From the NCBI RefSeq assembly GCF_030538285.1, contig NZ_JAUNUG010000009.1, positions 1-64,000 on the forward strand: a stretch of 64,000 nt of DNA. The letters run 5' to 3'. This stretch comes from Corynebacterium sp. Lineage in GTDB: Bacteria; Actinomycetota; Actinomycetes; Mycobacteriales; Mycobacteriaceae. Of this stretch, positions 52,529 to 62,710 are shown one piece after another; the stretch's first letter is position 1; each line of letters opens with the position of its first letter. The notes under the pieces are model-generated. The model made no database searches. It worked only from the letters and a program-made list of their open reading frames with translations, and had not been told where the DNA came from. A program made the position numbers and the translations under genes.

Positions 52529-54478
52529 ATGAGTCGAAAGGCGGATTCACCCGACGTGAACAACACTCAACACACCCCCGTCCGCGAGATGCTGCAGCGC
52601 ATCCTCCTGCCGCGCAAGGGCGAGCCGCACGATGTGCGCATGCTCTACCTCATCGAGGCCGAGCACAACAAAGAGCGTCTGAGCTGGGAGGACCGGGTTA
52701 CCATCACGGTCCCCGCCGGTGCGGAGGCCTCTTTCCAGACCTACTTCAACGCTTTCCCCGCCAGCTACTGGCGCCGTTGGTCGCAGCTGGATCATGTCCT
52801 GCTGCGGATGAACATCGCCGGTCAGGCCAGCGTCGAGGTGTACCGCTCGAAGATTGACGGCACGCGCGTGGCCGTCACCGGGCAGCTCGTCACCGATAAT
52901 GTGGCCGAATTCACCATCCCGCTCTCCCATTTCGAGGACGGCGGCTGGCTGTGGTTCGACGTCACCGCGGAAAAAGACACCACCATCACCGAGGCCGGCT
53001 GGTACGCCGACCGTCAGCCCGGCCCGCAGACCATGCCGGACGGCACGCAGGTCGGGCCCTTCGACAAGCGCGTCACCGTCGGCATCCCGACGTTCAACCG
53101 CCCCCACGATGCGGTCGCCGCACTGCAGGCCCTCGGCGAGGACCCACTTGTCGACGCCGCCATCGCCGCCGTCATCATGCCCGATCAAGGCACCCAGCAC
53201 CCCGCCGATGAGCCCGGTTACGAGGAGGCCACGGCGCATTTCGGGGAGCGCTTCCACGAGTTCCGCCAGGGCAACCTCGGCGGTTCCGGTGGCTACTCCC
53301 GCATTATGTACGAGGCCCTCGGCGACGTGGCGGAGGCGCCGTTCATCCTCTACATGGATGACGATATCGCCATCGAGCCGGAGTCCATCCTCCGCGCCGT
53401 GCAGGTCGGCCGATACGCGAAGTCCCCGATCATCGTCGGCGGGCAGATGCTTAACCTGCAGGAACGCTCACAGCTGCGCACCATGGGTGAGATCGTGCAG
53501 GGCCATGACTTCATGTGGGGCCCGGCCCCGCACTCCACTTACGACCACGATTTTGCGAAGCACCCGCTGGGCGACGGCGAGGAGGAGACCCGCGACCTGC
53601 ACCGTCGCATCGACGTCGACTACAACGGCTGGTGGATGTGCATGTTCCCCGCCGTGGTGGCCGAGCAGATCGGGCAACCCCTGCCGCTGTTCATCAAGTG
53701 GGACGACACCGAGTACTCCCTGCGCGCCGGCAAGGCGGGCTTCCCTACGGTGACCTGGCCCGGCGTGGCCATCTGGCACATGGCGTGGGCCGATAAGGAC
53801 GATGCCATCGACTGGCAGGCGTATTTCCACCTGCGCAACCGCCTCATTGTCGCGGCGCTGAACCATGATGGTCCCGTCGACGGGCTGATTGCCTCGATGC
53901 GCAAGTCCACTTTCAAGCACCTCATGTGCATGGAGTACTCGACCCTGGCCATCCAGATCGAGTCGATGAAGGACTTCCTCGCCGGCCCGGATCAGCTCTT
54001 CGACATCCTCGAGACCTCCCTGCCACGTATCGCCGCGATCCGGAAGAACTACTCCGACGCGGTCGTCCTGCCTTCTGCCGCTGACCTACCCGCCGCCTCC
54101 GGCGCGCCGGGTGTGCCCACCGCGGACATCGGCGGGCGCCTGGCCAAGATCAAGAAGGTCGGCTGGCTGCTCAAGGGCCTCAAGCACTCCCTGGGCAAGG
54201 AGGACCCGCGTCACCACGAGACGCCGCAGGCCAACCTGTCTCCGGCGGAGGCCCGTTGGTTCTCGCTCTCGCGTCTCGACGGCGCGACCGTCACCACCGC
54301 AGGCAACAACGGCGTCGCCTACCGCAAGCGCGACCGCGAACTCGCCGAACGCCTGCTCAAGGAGACATGGGCGCTGCAAAAGGAGATCGCCGAGCGTTTC
54401 GACGAACTCCGCGACACCTACCGCGCCGCCCAGCCGGAACTGGTCAGCCGCGAATCCTGGAGGAAAATCTTCGAATGA
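52529..54478 (+). CDS. glfT2: Galactofuranosyltransferase GlfT2
   Basis: A 649-residue GT2 polymerase that builds the alternating beta-1,5/1,6 galactan on the cytoplasmic membrane face, using the UDP-galactofuranose made by Glf. An N-terminal beta-sandwich (about 1-170) precedes the GT-A domain (TVGIPTFNRP, NLGGSGGYSR, LYMDDDIAIEPE with the DDD metal site, WDDTEYSLRAG, IWHMAW). A helical C-terminus follows. ATG 52529 is used; GTG 52556 is a possible later start. Overlaps the next gene by ATGA. Confidence 0.95.
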   Translation: MSRKADSPDVNNTQHTPVREMLQRILLPRKGEPHDVRMLYLIEAEHNKERLSWEDRVTITVPAGAEASFQTYFNAFPASYWRRWSQLDHVLLRMNIAGQASVEVYRSKIDGTRVAVTGQLVTDNVAEFTIPLSHFEDGGWLWFDVTAEKDTTITEAGWYADRQPGPQTMPDGTQVGPFDKRVTVGIPTFNRPHDAVAALQALGEDPLVDAAIAAVIMPDQGTQHPADEPGYEEATAHFGERFHEFRQGNLGGSGGYSRIMYEALGDVAEAPFILYMDDDIAIEPESILRAVQVGRYAKSPIIVGGQMLNLQERSQLRTMGEIVQGHDFMWGPAPHSTYDHDFAKHPLGDGEEETRDLHRRIDVDYNGWWMCMFPAVVAEQIGQPLPLFIKWDDTEYSLRAGKAGFPTVTWPGVAIWHMAWADKDDAIDWQAYFHLRNRLIVAALNHDGPVDGLIASMRKSTFKHLMCMEYSTLAIQIESMKDFLAGPDQLFDILETSLPRIAAIRKNYSDAVVLPSAADLPAASGAPGVPTADIGGRLAKIKKVGWLLKGLKHSLGKEDPRHHETPQANLSPAEARWFSLSRLDGATVTTAGNNGVAYRKRDRELAERLLKETWALQKEIAERFDELRDTYRAAQPELVSRESWRKIFE

Positions 54479-54981
54479 GCAACCGCGAAGTTGAACTGTT
54501 GATCAAGGTCCAGGACGCGCTCGTCGATAAGCAGGGGGTGATCCCTGCAGCCACGACGTTGTCGCACTTCGGTGAGCACGCCCTCGGCTGGTTCGCGCTG
54601 TCTGGCGCGGGCGCGGCCCTCGATGCCCGCCGCCGCCGTCAGTGGCTGGCGCTGGGTGCCTCGGCGTTCACTGCCCACGCCGCCTCCGTGGTGATCAAAC
54701 GCATCGTGCGCCGCACCCGCCCGCACGACCCGCGGATCAAGGTGGGGGTGGGCACGCCCTCGCGGTTGTCCTTCCCCTCCTCCCACGCGACTTCCACCAC
54801 CGCCGCGCTGGTCAGCCTGTCCGACCTCACGGGGTCGAAGGCGCCGCTGCTCGGTGTTCCCGTGATGATGATCTCGCGTATGGTTCTGGGGGTGCATTAC
54901 CCGACCGACACCCTGGCCGGCGCCGTCCTGGGAGCCACCACGGCCAAGGTCATCACCGCAATCGAGAGGAAGAGCGCGTGA
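54475..54981 (+). CDS. PAP2-family phosphatase (decaprenylphosphoryl-phosphoribose type)
   Basis: A 168-residue membrane phosphatase with the PAP2 motifs KRIVRRTRP, FPSSHATST and SRMVLGVHYPTD. In mycobacteria the gene in this slot (Rv3807c) is thought to remove the 5-phosphate from decaprenyl-phosphoryl-phosphoribose made by UbiA, on the way to the arabinose donor. Coupled by overlap to glfT2 (ATGA) and ubiA (GTGA). Confidence 0.87.
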   Translation: MSNREVELLIKVQDALVDKQGVIPAATTLSHFGEHALGWFALSGAGAALDARRRRQWLALGASAFTAHAASVVIKRIVRRTRPHDPRIKVGVGTPSRLSFPSSHATSTTAALVSLSDLTGSKAPLLGVPVMMISRMVLGVHYPTDTLAGAVLGATTAKVITAIERKSA

Positions 54982-55973
54982 GCGAGTCACACCCGGTCGA
55001 GGAGAAGACCGGCATCTTCTACCCGGAGCCGCACACCGAGGGGATCGACAACACCCGCAAACGGCGCCCCCCGAAGAACCTCCCGGACGCCATGATCAAG
55101 GCGCTGCGGCCGAAGCAGTGGGTGAAAAACGTCCTCGTGGTCGCGGCCCCTGCGGCCGCCGGCGCTGAGGCGCTCACCGATGGTCGCACGCTTCTCGACG
55201 TCCTCCTCGCCTTCATCGTCTTCTGCCTCGCTGCCTCGTCGATCTATCTGGTCAACGATGCCCGCGACGTCGAGGCCGATCAGCAGCACCCCACCAAGCG
55301 TTTCCGCCCCATCGCCTCCGGCATGCTGCCGGTGGGTCTGGCCTACGCCATGGCCGTCATCCTCATCATCGCGGCGGTCGGCCTGTCCTTCCTGGCCTCC
55401 TCCGGGTGGGGGCTGGCCGCGGTGGTGGCGGTCTACATCGCCCTGCAGCTGGGCTACTGCTTCGGCTGGAAGCACCTGCCGGTGATCGATATCGCGCTGG
55501 TCTCCTCCGGTTTCATGCTCCGCGCCATGGCCGGTGGTGTGGCCGCGGGGATTGAGCTGTCCCAGTGGTTCCTCCTGGTCGCCGCGTTCGGTTCGCTGTT
55601 CATGGCCTCCGGTAAGCGCTACGCAGAGCTGCAGCTGGCGGAGCGGACCGGTAAGAAGATCCGCCGCTCCCTGCAGGGATACACTGCCACTTACCTGCGT
55701 TTCGTGTGGACCTTGGCCGCCACGGCCGTGGTCATGAGCTACGCGCTGTGGGGTTTCCAGCTCTCCAACTCCGTCGAGGGGATGGCCGGTGTCTGGTACC
55801 AGGTCTCTATGGTGCCGTTCACCATCGCGATCCTGCGCTATGCGGCCGACGTCGACCGTGGTGCCGGTGGGGCGCCCGATGAGATGGCCCTGACGGACCG
55901 TGTCCTGCAGGCGCTGGCACTGCTGTGGATCCTGTGCATCGTCATGGCGGTGTACCTGGTGCCGATGCTCTAG
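54978..55973 (+). CDS. ubiA: Decaprenyl-phosphate phosphoribosyltransferase
   Basis: A 331-residue UbiA-superfamily prenyl-phosphate transferase with about nine membrane helices. It joins 5-phosphoribosyl-diphosphate to decaprenyl phosphate, the first committed step to the arabinose donor. The two Asp-rich motifs are visible: YLVNDARDVEADQQHP and the second near DIALVSSGFMLRAMAG. GTG 54978 (GTGA overlap) is the start, with GAGAGGAAG upstream. The cytosolic N-terminus has about 40 polar residues. Confidence 0.93.
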   Translation: MSESHPVEEKTGIFYPEPHTEGIDNTRKRRPPKNLPDAMIKALRPKQWVKNVLVVAAPAAAGAEALTDGRTLLDVLLAFIVFCLAASSIYLVNDARDVEADQQHPTKRFRPIASGMLPVGLAYAMAVILIIAAVGLSFLASSGWGLAAVVAVYIALQLGYCFGWKHLPVIDIALVSSGFMLRAMAGGVAAGIELSQWFLLVAAFGSLFMASGKRYAELQLAERTGKKIRRSLQGYTATYLRFVWTLAATAVVMSYALWGFQLSNSVEGMAGVWYQVSMVPFTIAILRYAADVDRGAGGAPDEMALTDRVLQALALLWILCIVMAVYLVPML

Positions 55974-56006
55974 TCCACACCTGCCCCCCTGCTAACATGA
56001 GCACCT

Positions 56007-57911
56007 ATGACCACGGCTGCCGGAATGCGCTCGCGGGCCTCGCTGACCTTGTGGTCCGGGGCCGGCGCGGCCCTGGTGCTGGCGATTCTGGCATTCATCG
56101 GGGGGTGGCGTCGGCGCTGGATGAGCGATGACGGGCTCATCGTTTTGCGCACCGTCCGCAACCTGCTGGCCGGCAACGGCCCCGTGTTCAACGCGGGGGA
56201 GCGGGTGGAGGCCAACACCTCCACCCTGTGGCAGTACCTCATTTACCTGGCGGCGCTGGTCACCGATGCCCGCCTGGAGGTCATCGCCACTTGGTTGGCG
56301 CTGGCCTTCACCACCGCCGCCCTCGGTGTCGCCGCGTGGGGCACCGCCCGGCTCCACCGTCGACGCGCCAGCCTGATCCTCATCCCGGCCGGCGGGCTCG
56401 TCTACCTGGCGCTGCCGCCGGCGCGGGATTTCGCCACCTCCGGCCTGGAGTGGGGTTTGAGTCTGCTCTGGATCGCGGGGCTGTGGTGGCTTCTGGCCAC
56501 CTGGTCGCACCCGCCCACCGGGGGACGGCATGCGAGCGCTCCCCGCGACCACATCACCTATGCCCTGGCCTTCTGGACAGGTATCTCCTGGCTCGTCCGC
56601 CCCGAGTTGGCGCTCTACGGCGGTTTGGCGGGCCTGCTGCTGCTTGTCGCGGCGACGTCCTGGAAGCAACGCGCCCTCATCCTGGCGGTGGCGCTGCCGG
56701 TTCCGGCCGCCTACCAGATCTTCCGCATGGGCTATTACGGTCTGCTCACCCCGCACACGGCGGTGGCCAAGTCGGCCGGCGACGCAGAGTGGGCCTCCGG
56801 GTGGGACTACGTCCTCGACCTCACCGAGCCCTACGTCCTGTGGGTGGCGCTGGCACTGCTGCTCGCCCTGGGGGCGGTGACGTTGTGGCGCTTATCGACG
56901 TCACGCACGCCCCTCAACCTGCGTTCCCCCGTCACGGTGACCGCCCTGGTTCTGGTGGCTGGCACCCTCCACCTGCTGTATGTCCTGCGCGTCGGCGGTG
57001 ACTTCATGCACGGCCGCATGCTGCTGCTGCCCCTGTTCGCCCTGCTGCTGCCGGTGATGGTGGTGCCGTTGACGGATCTTCGCTCCACCTCGCTGCGCTA
57101 CGACGGCCTGGCAGCCCTGGGGCTGGCGTCGCTGTGCTGGTGGTCGGTTACCACCACCATCAATGGCCACCCCATTGACTGGGAGACGGACTACGAGGAA
57201 CTCGGCATTGTCGATGAGCGGGACTTCTGGACGTACGCCACCTTCCGCGAGAAGAATGATCCGCCGATGTTCGCCACGGACTTCCTCACGGCCAAGGCCA
57301 TGAATGACTACCCGGAGACCGCGCAGCGGGCCGTCGCGGAAGACGTGGGCCTGATGACGATGTTCGGCCTCAACGAAGAAGAATTCTCCTGGACCACCGG
57401 CCCCCGTATCCCGCGCGAGTACGAGGGAGGCGATCCCACCGGGCTGGTAGGCCACCCGCCGACCCTTTTCCACATCAACTTGGGTATGACGAGCATGAAC
57501 GCGCCGTTGGAAATGCGCGTGCTGGACACGGTGGGGTTGGCCACCCCCCTGGCTGCCCGCCAGCCGCGTGACCCGGACGCCCGGGTCGGGCACGACAAGT
57601 GGCTGCCTTTTTCCTGGCAGGCCGCCGACACCTCCATGCCCCTGGACTATCTGCCGCCCTGGTACGACCAGGAGGAGACGACGAGGGTGCGGGAGTCATT
57701 GCAGACCCCGGCGATCGCCGAGCTCATGGCCTCCTACCGGGAACCGATGAGCCCGAAGCGTTTCCTGAAGAACATCCGCTTCGCGCTCACCGACGGGCGC
57801 ACCCTGGAGCTCAGCCTCGACCCGGATGAGGTCATCGAGGAATATGGCCCCGTTACCCCCGGAATAAGGTTGGCGTGGCCAAACAATATTTCGCCCGAGA
57901 ACCCCAGGTAG
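56007..57911 (+). CDS. aftB: Terminal beta-1,2-arabinofuranosyltransferase AftB
   Basis: A 634-residue GT-C enzyme that caps arabinan chains with terminal beta-arabinose before mycolate loading. About ten membrane helices (residues 15-380) contain the acidic motif MSDDGLIVLRTVRNL in the first external loop. The C-terminal third is an extracytoplasmic domain. TAACAT (55993-55998) lies eight bases before ATG 56007. A dispersed 10-mer at 56891 forces the rare TTA leucine codon. A hairpin follows the stop. Confidence 0.92.
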   Translation: MTTAAGMRSRASLTLWSGAGAALVLAILAFIGGWRRRWMSDDGLIVLRTVRNLLAGNGPVFNAGERVEANTSTLWQYLIYLAALVTDARLEVIATWLALAFTTAALGVAAWGTARLHRRRASLILIPAGGLVYLALPPARDFATSGLEWGLSLLWIAGLWWLLATWSHPPTGGRHASAPRDHITYALAFWTGISWLVRPELALYGGLAGLLLLVAATSWKQRALILAVALPVPAAYQIFRMGYYGLLTPHTAVAKSAGDAEWASGWDYVLDLTEPYVLWVALALLLALGAVTLWRLSTSRTPLNLRSPVTVTALVLVAGTLHLLYVLRVGGDFMHGRMLLLPLFALLLPVMVVPLTDLRSTSLRYDGLAALGLASLCWWSVTTTINGHPIDWETDYEELGIVDERDFWTYATFREKNDPPMFATDFLTAKAMNDYPETAQRAVAEDVGLMTMFGLNEEEFSWTTGPRIPREYEGGDPTGLVGHPPTLFHINLGMTSMNAPLEMRVLDTVGLATPLAARQPRDPDARVGHDKWLPFSWQAADTSMPLDYLPPWYDQEETTRVRESLQTPAIAELMASYREPMSPKRFLKNIRFALTDGRTLELSLDPDEVIEEYGPVTPGIRLAWPNNISPENPR

Positions 57912-57932
57912 ACCCCACAATTGTCACAGCTA

Positions 57933-57961
57933 GGTAACGAAACAATGAGCTTTTCGTTACC
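57933..57961 (+). terminator. Hairpin after aftB
   Basis: GGTAACGAAA (57933-57942) and its perfect complement (57952-57961) around a 9-base loop, followed by TTTTGCTCT. A weak T-run makes it a probable terminator, though an operator for the next gene is possible. Confidence 0.6.
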
Positions 57962-58063
57962 TTTTGCTCTAGAGTGTCACGCAGTAGGGACTCGGATGTG
58001 CGTAACGGATGCGCAGGTGCGGTCGATAGTCCCAAAGTAGATACGCCAAAGCCGAGGAGAACA

Positions 58064-59080
58064 ATGTCCGTCAACAGCGTGAGCCGCAAGGCCATCGCCC
58101 TTCTGGTCGCTTTCGCCACCGCCATCACCGTCATGGTCACCGGTGGTGCCGGTGTGGCCAAGGCTGACAACCGTGGGTGGCTGCGCCCCGACAACACCGG
58201 TCACTGTGAGTGGGACGCCGTCGCCTACTGGGTCCAGCGTTGTGACGTCTGGTCCGAGTCGACCGGCCACAACATCACTGTCCAGATCCAGCCGGCCGGC
58301 CGTGGCGGCAACGCCGGTTTCTACCTGCTCGACGGCCTGCGCGCCACCAACCACGCCAACGCGTGGACCGTGGACCGCAATGCCCCCCGCACCTACGCCG
58401 ACTCCAACATCACCCTCGTGATGCCCGTCGGTGGCGCCGGTTCCTTCTACGCGGACTGGGAGAACCCGGCCACCTACGACCTGAACAACCCGGTCACCTA
58501 CCAGTGGGAGACCTTCCTCACCTCTGAGCTGCCCCGCTACCTGCAGCAGCACTTCGGCGTCGCCCCGGACAACAACTCCATCGCCGGCCTGTCCATGGGT
58601 GGCACCGCGGCCCTGAACCTGGCTGCCAAGCACCCGGGCCAGTTCCGTCAGGCCCTGTCCTGGTCCGGCTACCTCACCCAGACCATGCCGGGTATGCAGA
58701 CCCTCATGCGTGTCGCGCTTCTTGACGCCGGCGGCTTCAACATCAACGCCATGTACGGCACCCTCATCAGCCCCCGCCGTTTTGAGAACGACCCGTTCCT
58801 CAACATGGAGGGCCTGCGCGGCAAGGACGTCTACATCTCGGCCGCCACCGGTATCCCCGGCCCGGAGGACGCCGCCTACCCGCTCAACCTGAAGCTCTCG
58901 GGTGCTCCGCTGGAGATGCTGGCCCGCGTCTCCACCCGCCTGTGGGAGGGTAAGGCCCGCGCCAGCGGCCTCAACGTCACCGCTGATTACCCGATCACCG
59001 GCATCCACAACTGGACCCAGTTCGGTTACCAGATGGAAAAGACCAAGCCGCGCGTCCTCGACGTGATGAACGCCTGGTAA
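58064..59080 (+). CDS. cmt2: Trehalose corynomycolyltransferase (secreted esterase)
   Basis: A 338-residue exported alpha/beta-hydrolase of the antigen-85/mycolyltransferase family. The signal peptide ends near AKADN (about residue 35). The nucleophile Ser177 is in [11 protein letters not shown] and the histidine in ITGIHNW. It moves corynomycolate between trehalose monomycolate and acceptors in the outer envelope. GAGGAG precedes ATG 58064. Its codon use is strongly biased, as expected for an abundant secreted protein. Own terminator follows. Confidence 0.92.
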   Translation: MSVNSVSRKAIALLVAFATAITVMVTGGAGVAKADNRGWLRPDNTGHCEWDAVAYWVQRCDVWSESTGHNITVQIQPAGRGGNAGFYLLDGLRATNHANAWTVDRNAPRTYADSNITLVMPVGGAGSFYADWENPATYDLNNPVTYQWETFLTSELPRYLQQHFGVAPDNNSIAGLSMGGTAALNLAAKHPGQFRQALSWSGYLTQTMPGMQTLMRVALLDAGGFNINAMYGTLISPRRFENDPFLNMEGLRGKDVYISAATGIPGPEDAAYPLNLKLSGAPLEMLARVSTRLWEGKARASGLNVTADYPITGIHNWTQFGYQMEKTKPRVLDVMNAW

Positions 59081-59094
59081 CAGGCTGCGGCGAA

Positions 59095-59120
59095 ACCCCG
59101 GAAGGAACTCCTTCCGGGGT
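59095..59120 (+). terminator. Rho-independent terminator after cmt2
   Basis: ACCCCGGAAGGA and its complement CCTTCCGGGGT with TTTTT: a strong hairpin 14 bases after the stop. Confidence 0.93.
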
Positions 59121-59348
59121 TTTTCGTGTTCGGCACGGCGTGGCCTACGCTAAAGTCTCAAGTTCAACTTAAACTTAAGCAAGCCATACGGCGACTATAA
59201 CTTCAACAACCTTTCACTGGCGTGTGACGTCGGGAACGGGTGGGCGTCGATAAGCGCACCCCGGGGGAGGGGAACCCCCGGGAACCACCCGTACCTTCAC
59301 GCACCCCGGAAGTACTAGACAACCGCGACCCCCACAAGGATCCACACC
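59121..59348 (+). promoter_or_regulatory. cop1 leader region: promoter, motif copy and hairpin
   Basis: TATAAC (59196-59201) is the best -10 box, behind an AT-rich CTTAAG-type repeat at 59160-59180. The leader would be about 145 bases. It holds the dispersed motif GCGTCGATAAG (59244-59254) and then a CCCGGGGG/CCCCCGGG hairpin (59260-59282) without a T-run. Confidence 0.5.
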
Positions 59349-61277
59349 ATGCGCGACACCGCATCCCGTTCCCCGCAGCGCCGGCGCCACTGGCTCGCCG
59401 CTGTCGTCGTCCCGACCGCCCTCGCCCTCGGCATGTCCGTGGCACCGCACGCGCAGGCCCAGTCCGCACTGCCCGGCAGCTCCAACCTCTCGGATTCCAT
59501 CCGTCCCTCCGACCCGCCGCAGCGCACGCCGATCGAAACGACCTACCCGGACATCGCCAACTTGCCGGAAGGTGTCGACGTCGAGCGCATGGAGTGGATC
59601 ACCGACCGCCGTGTCGCCCTGTTCATCCGCTCCGCCGCCATGCCCGATGAGCTCATCCAGGTCCAGATGCTGCTGGCCCGCGACTGGCACTCCGCACCGA
59701 ACGCCACCTTCGCCGAGGTGTGGGCGCTCGACGGCCTGCGCGCGCGTGAGGATGAGTCCGGCTGGACCATCGAAACCAACATCGAGCAGTTCTACGCCGA
59801 CAAGAATGTCAACGTCATCATGCCCGTCGGCGGCGAATCCTCCTTCTACTCCGACTGGCAGCAGCCCGACAACGGCAAGCACTACAAGTGGGAGAGCTTC
59901 CTCATGCGCGAGCTGGTCCCCATCCTGGACCAGGGCTTCCGCTCCAACCAGGACCGCGCCGTCGTCGGCCTGTCCATGGGTGGTACCGCCGCAATGAACC
60001 TCGCCCAGCGCAACCCGCACATCTTTGACTTCGTCGGCTCCTTCTCCGGCTACCTCGACACCACCTCCGCCGGCATGCCGCAGGCCATCCTGTCCGCCCA
60101 GCGCGACGCCGGTGGCTACGACGGCACCAAGATGTGGGGCCAGCCCGGCCACCAGGACTGGATCGACCACGACCCCAAGTACGGCATCGGTGAGCTCAAG
60201 GACATGAAGGTCTACGTCTCCGCTGGCAACGGCCGCGATGACTTCGGCCAGGAAGGCTCCGTTGCCCGCGCCCAGGCCAACGCCGCCGGTGTCGGCCTGG
60301 AGATCCTCTCCCGCATGACGTCGGAGACCTTCGTCCGCAAGGCCCGCTCCGAAGGAGTCGAGCCGATCGTCCACTTCCGCCCCTCCGGAGTTCACGCCTG
60401 GGACTACTGGCAGTTCGAGATGGCGCAGGCCTGGCCGCACATCGCCAACGCCCTGTCCCTGTCCAAGGAAGACCGCGGTGCGGAGTGTGAGGTCGGCGGC
60501 GCCATCGCCGAGGCCACCAAGTCCGGTGTCATCGGCTCCTGTGTGACCAACGAGTACGACGTGGAAGGCGGTAAGCGCCAGGACTTCCGCTCCGGTGTGG
60601 CCTACTGGTCCCCCGAGACCGGCGCCCACGCCCTCCACGGCCGCATTAACGCCCGCTACCAGCACATCGGCGGCCCCGCCTCCTGGCTGGGCTTCCCCAC
60701 CACCGGCGAGCGTGCGACCCCGGACGGCAAGGGCCGTTACGTCCACTTCGAGAACGGTTCCATCTACTGGACCCACGGCACCGGCGCCTGGGAGATCCCG
60801 GCCAAGGCCATGGACGCCTGGAGCAAGGACAACTGGGAGCGCGGCCACCTCGGCTACCCGACCGGCGCCCCGCGCGACGCTGCCGGTGGGCAGGTCCAGG
60901 AGTTCCAGAAGGGCGCCATCGTCACCACCCCGGGCGGTGCGGCCCACATCGTCCACGGTGCCATCGGCGCGAAGTACAAGGAACTGAACACCGTGGAATC
61001 CGAGCTCGGCTTCCCCAAGGGCGGCGAGAAGCCCATCCGCGGCGGCGCCTTCCAGGAGTTCGACAACGGCAACATCTACTGGTCCGCCGCCACCGGTGCC
61101 CACTACATCAAGTACGGTGACATCTTCGACCACTGGGGCACCCAGCGGTGGGAGCAGGGTAAGTTCGGTTACCCGACCGCAGACCACGCCAACATCCCGG
61201 CCGGCGGTGAGATCGTCCGCTTCCAGAACGGCACTATCCGCCAGGTCAACGGCCAAATCCAGGAGGGAGGCAACTAA
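59349..61277 (+). CDS. cop1: Major secreted mycolyltransferase with LGFP repeats (PS1-type)
   Basis: A 642-residue exported protein. Signal peptide to about residue 38 (APHAQAQSA), mycolyltransferase domain with Ser209 in [12 protein letters not shown] and histidine in SGVHAWDYW. About four LGFP repeats follow (residues about 415-630: [40 protein letters not shown]) that tie it to the wall. It loads mycolates onto arabinogalactan and trehalose. It heads a run with the next two genes. Strong codon bias. Confidence 0.94.
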   Translation: MRDTASRSPQRRRHWLAAVVVPTALALGMSVAPHAQAQSALPGSSNLSDSIRPSDPPQRTPIETTYPDIANLPEGVDVERMEWITDRRVALFIRSAAMPDELIQVQMLLARDWHSAPNATFAEVWALDGLRAREDESGWTIETNIEQFYADKNVNVIMPVGGESSFYSDWQQPDNGKHYKWESFLMRELVPILDQGFRSNQDRAVVGLSMGGTAAMNLAQRNPHIFDFVGSFSGYLDTTSAGMPQAILSAQRDAGGYDGTKMWGQPGHQDWIDHDPKYGIGELKDMKVYVSAGNGRDDFGQEGSVARAQANAAGVGLEILSRMTSETFVRKARSEGVEPIVHFRPSGVHAWDYWQFEMAQAWPHIANALSLSKEDRGAECEVGGAIAEATKSGVIGSCVTNEYDVEGGKRQDFRSGVAYWSPETGAHALHGRINARYQHIGGPASWLGFPTTGERATPDGKGRYVHFENGSIYWTHGTGAWEIPAKAMDAWSKDNWERGHLGYPTGAPRDAAGGQVQEFQKGAIVTTPGGAAHIVHGAIGAKYKELNTVESELGFPKGGEKPIRGGAFQEFDNGNIYWSAATGAHYIKYGDIFDHWGTQRWEQGKFGYPTADHANIPAGGEIVRFQNGTIRQVNGQIQEGGN

Positions 61278-61279
61278 TT

Positions 61280-61783
61280 ATGCGCACACGGGCGCTCATC
61301 GCCGTACTCGCCGGAGCTCTCACGCTCACCGCCTGTGGTGGTGCGACCGTCGATAATGATGCCGCCACCACTACCTCTGTCGCGCCCCTCGAACGCGCCC
61401 CGAAGCAGAGCACCACTACTTCGGAAGCGCCGGACGAGCAGGAACGGGAGACACCCAGCCGGCAGCAGCCCCGCCCCGCCGACCCGGAACCACAGGACCG
61501 CGCCGCGCGCGAGGTCGACGAGGTCCCCGAGAGCAGCTTCCCCCGTACCGCGGAGGACGTCGCCTACCTCGGAGAGCTCAGCGACGAGAAGATCGACGTC
61601 GACGGGGTGGAGGATCAGCTCATCGGCACCGCGGCCACCGTCTGCGACGGCCACGACAATGAGCTGCTCAACGCCACCCTCCCCGCCGTCGCTGGCCAGC
61701 TCATCGAGCAGGGCCGCACCGACCAGTCAGTGGAGGAGGTGACGGACATCATCGAGTCCGCCGCCCGCTCCGCCTACTGCTAG
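61280..61783 (+). CDS. DUF732-like lipoprotein
   Basis: A 167-residue lipoprotein: lipobox LTACGG (cysteine near residue 19), a Thr/Glu/Pro-rich linker (about 25-80), then a small helical domain with two cysteines (VCDGHDN near 122 and the C-terminal AYC). The fold and placement match the DUF732 family of mycobacteria and corynebacteria. GGAGGGAGG lies nine bases before the ATG, at the end of cop1. Function unknown; found between mycolyltransferase and cutinase genes in relatives. Confidence 0.82.
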   Translation: MRTRALIAVLAGALTLTACGGATVDNDAATTTSVAPLERAPKQSTTTSEAPDEQERETPSRQQPRPADPEPQDRAAREVDEVPESSFPRTAEDVAYLGELSDEKIDVDGVEDQLIGTAATVCDGHDNELLNATLPAVAGQLIEQGRTDQSVEEVTDIIESAARSAYC

Positions 61784-61801
61784 ACCCGAGAAGAAACCCC
61801 C

Positions 61802-62710
61802 ATGCGCAAGCTGTTGACCATTCTGGCGGTGCTCGCCCTCGTGCTCCTCATCGGAGTCGGGACGTTCCGCTTCCTCCAGACCACCGAGGACGTCCCGCTT
61901 CCCCCGGGCGTCCCCGAGCCGACGGAACTACTCCAACCGGAGTGGTGCCCCGACGTGGAGGTCATCGCGGCGCCGGGAACGTGGGAGTCCGCCCCTGGCG
62001 ACGACCCCGTCCACCCGACCGCCAATGAGTACAGCTTCATGCTCTCGATCACCCGCCCCCTCCAGGAGCGCTTCCCGGCGGAGGACGTCAAGGTGTGGAC
62101 CCTGCCGTACACCGCCCAGTTCCGCTCCATCCAGGCGCAGCACGAGATGTCCTATGACGACTCGCGCCAGGAGGGACAGTCCGTCCTGGAGGCCGAGATG
62201 GTCACCCTGCACGAGGACTGCCCCTACACCGACTTCATCCTGGCCGGATTCTCGCAGGGTGCCGTCATCCTCGGTGACGTCGCCCACCAGATCGGCCAGG
62301 GTAACGGCGTGGTGCCGGCCGACCGTATCAGGGGTGTCGCCCTGATCGCGGACGGCCGCAGGGAACCTGGTGTGGGCCAGGTTCCCGGCACCCAGGTGTC
62401 CGGGGTGGGCGCGGAGGTCGCGCTGCAGCCGCTCAACCTGTTCGTCCAACCGATCGTGCCGGGCGCCACCATGCGGGGTCCGCGCGTCGGCGGCTTCGGT
62501 GAGTTGCATGATCGGGTGTGGGACATCTGTGCCCCCAATGACAGCATTTGCGACGCCCCCCGCGAGATCGGCAACGCGCTCGAGCGGGCTCAGGCGCTGG
62601 CCTCCGCCAATGGGGTCCACGCGCTCTATGCCACCAACCCCGATGTCATTCCGGGCACGACCACCAACGCGTGGGTCGTGGAGTGGGCCACCGAGCTGAT
62701 CAACCGCTGA
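61802..62710 (+). CDS. Cutinase-like envelope lipase/thioesterase (Rv3802c type)
   Basis: A 302-residue protein with an N-terminal signal/anchor helix (5-25) and a cutinase-type alpha/beta-hydrolase domain. The nucleophile lies in LAGFSQGAVILGD and the acid/histidine near DSICDAP and HALYAT. The mycobacterial gene in this slot (Rv3802c) is a phospholipase/thioesterase needed for mycolate metabolism. It is 18 bases after the lipoprotein and precedes fadD32. Confidence 0.88.
   Translation: MRKLLTILAVLALVLLIGVGTFRFLQTTEDVPLPPGVPEPTELLQPEWCPDVEVIAAPGTWESAPGDDPVHPTANEYSFMLSITRPLQERFPAEDVKVWTLPYTAQFRSIQAQHEMSYDDSRQEGQSVLEAEMVTLHEDCPYTDFILAGFSQGAVILGDVAHQIGQGNGVVPADRIRGVALIADGRREPGVGQVPGTQVSGVGAEVALQPLNLFVQPIVPGATMRGPRVGGFGELHDRVWDICAPNDSICDAPREIGNALERAQALASANGVHALYATNPDVIPGTTTNAWVVEWATELINR

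Noticed and set aside
59214-61256. A 680-codon minus-strand frame opposite cop1, and similar ones at 41237-43723 and 48255-50228
   Set aside because: Same artefact of codon bias in highly biased genes; no ribosome site, promoter or recognisable protein motif.
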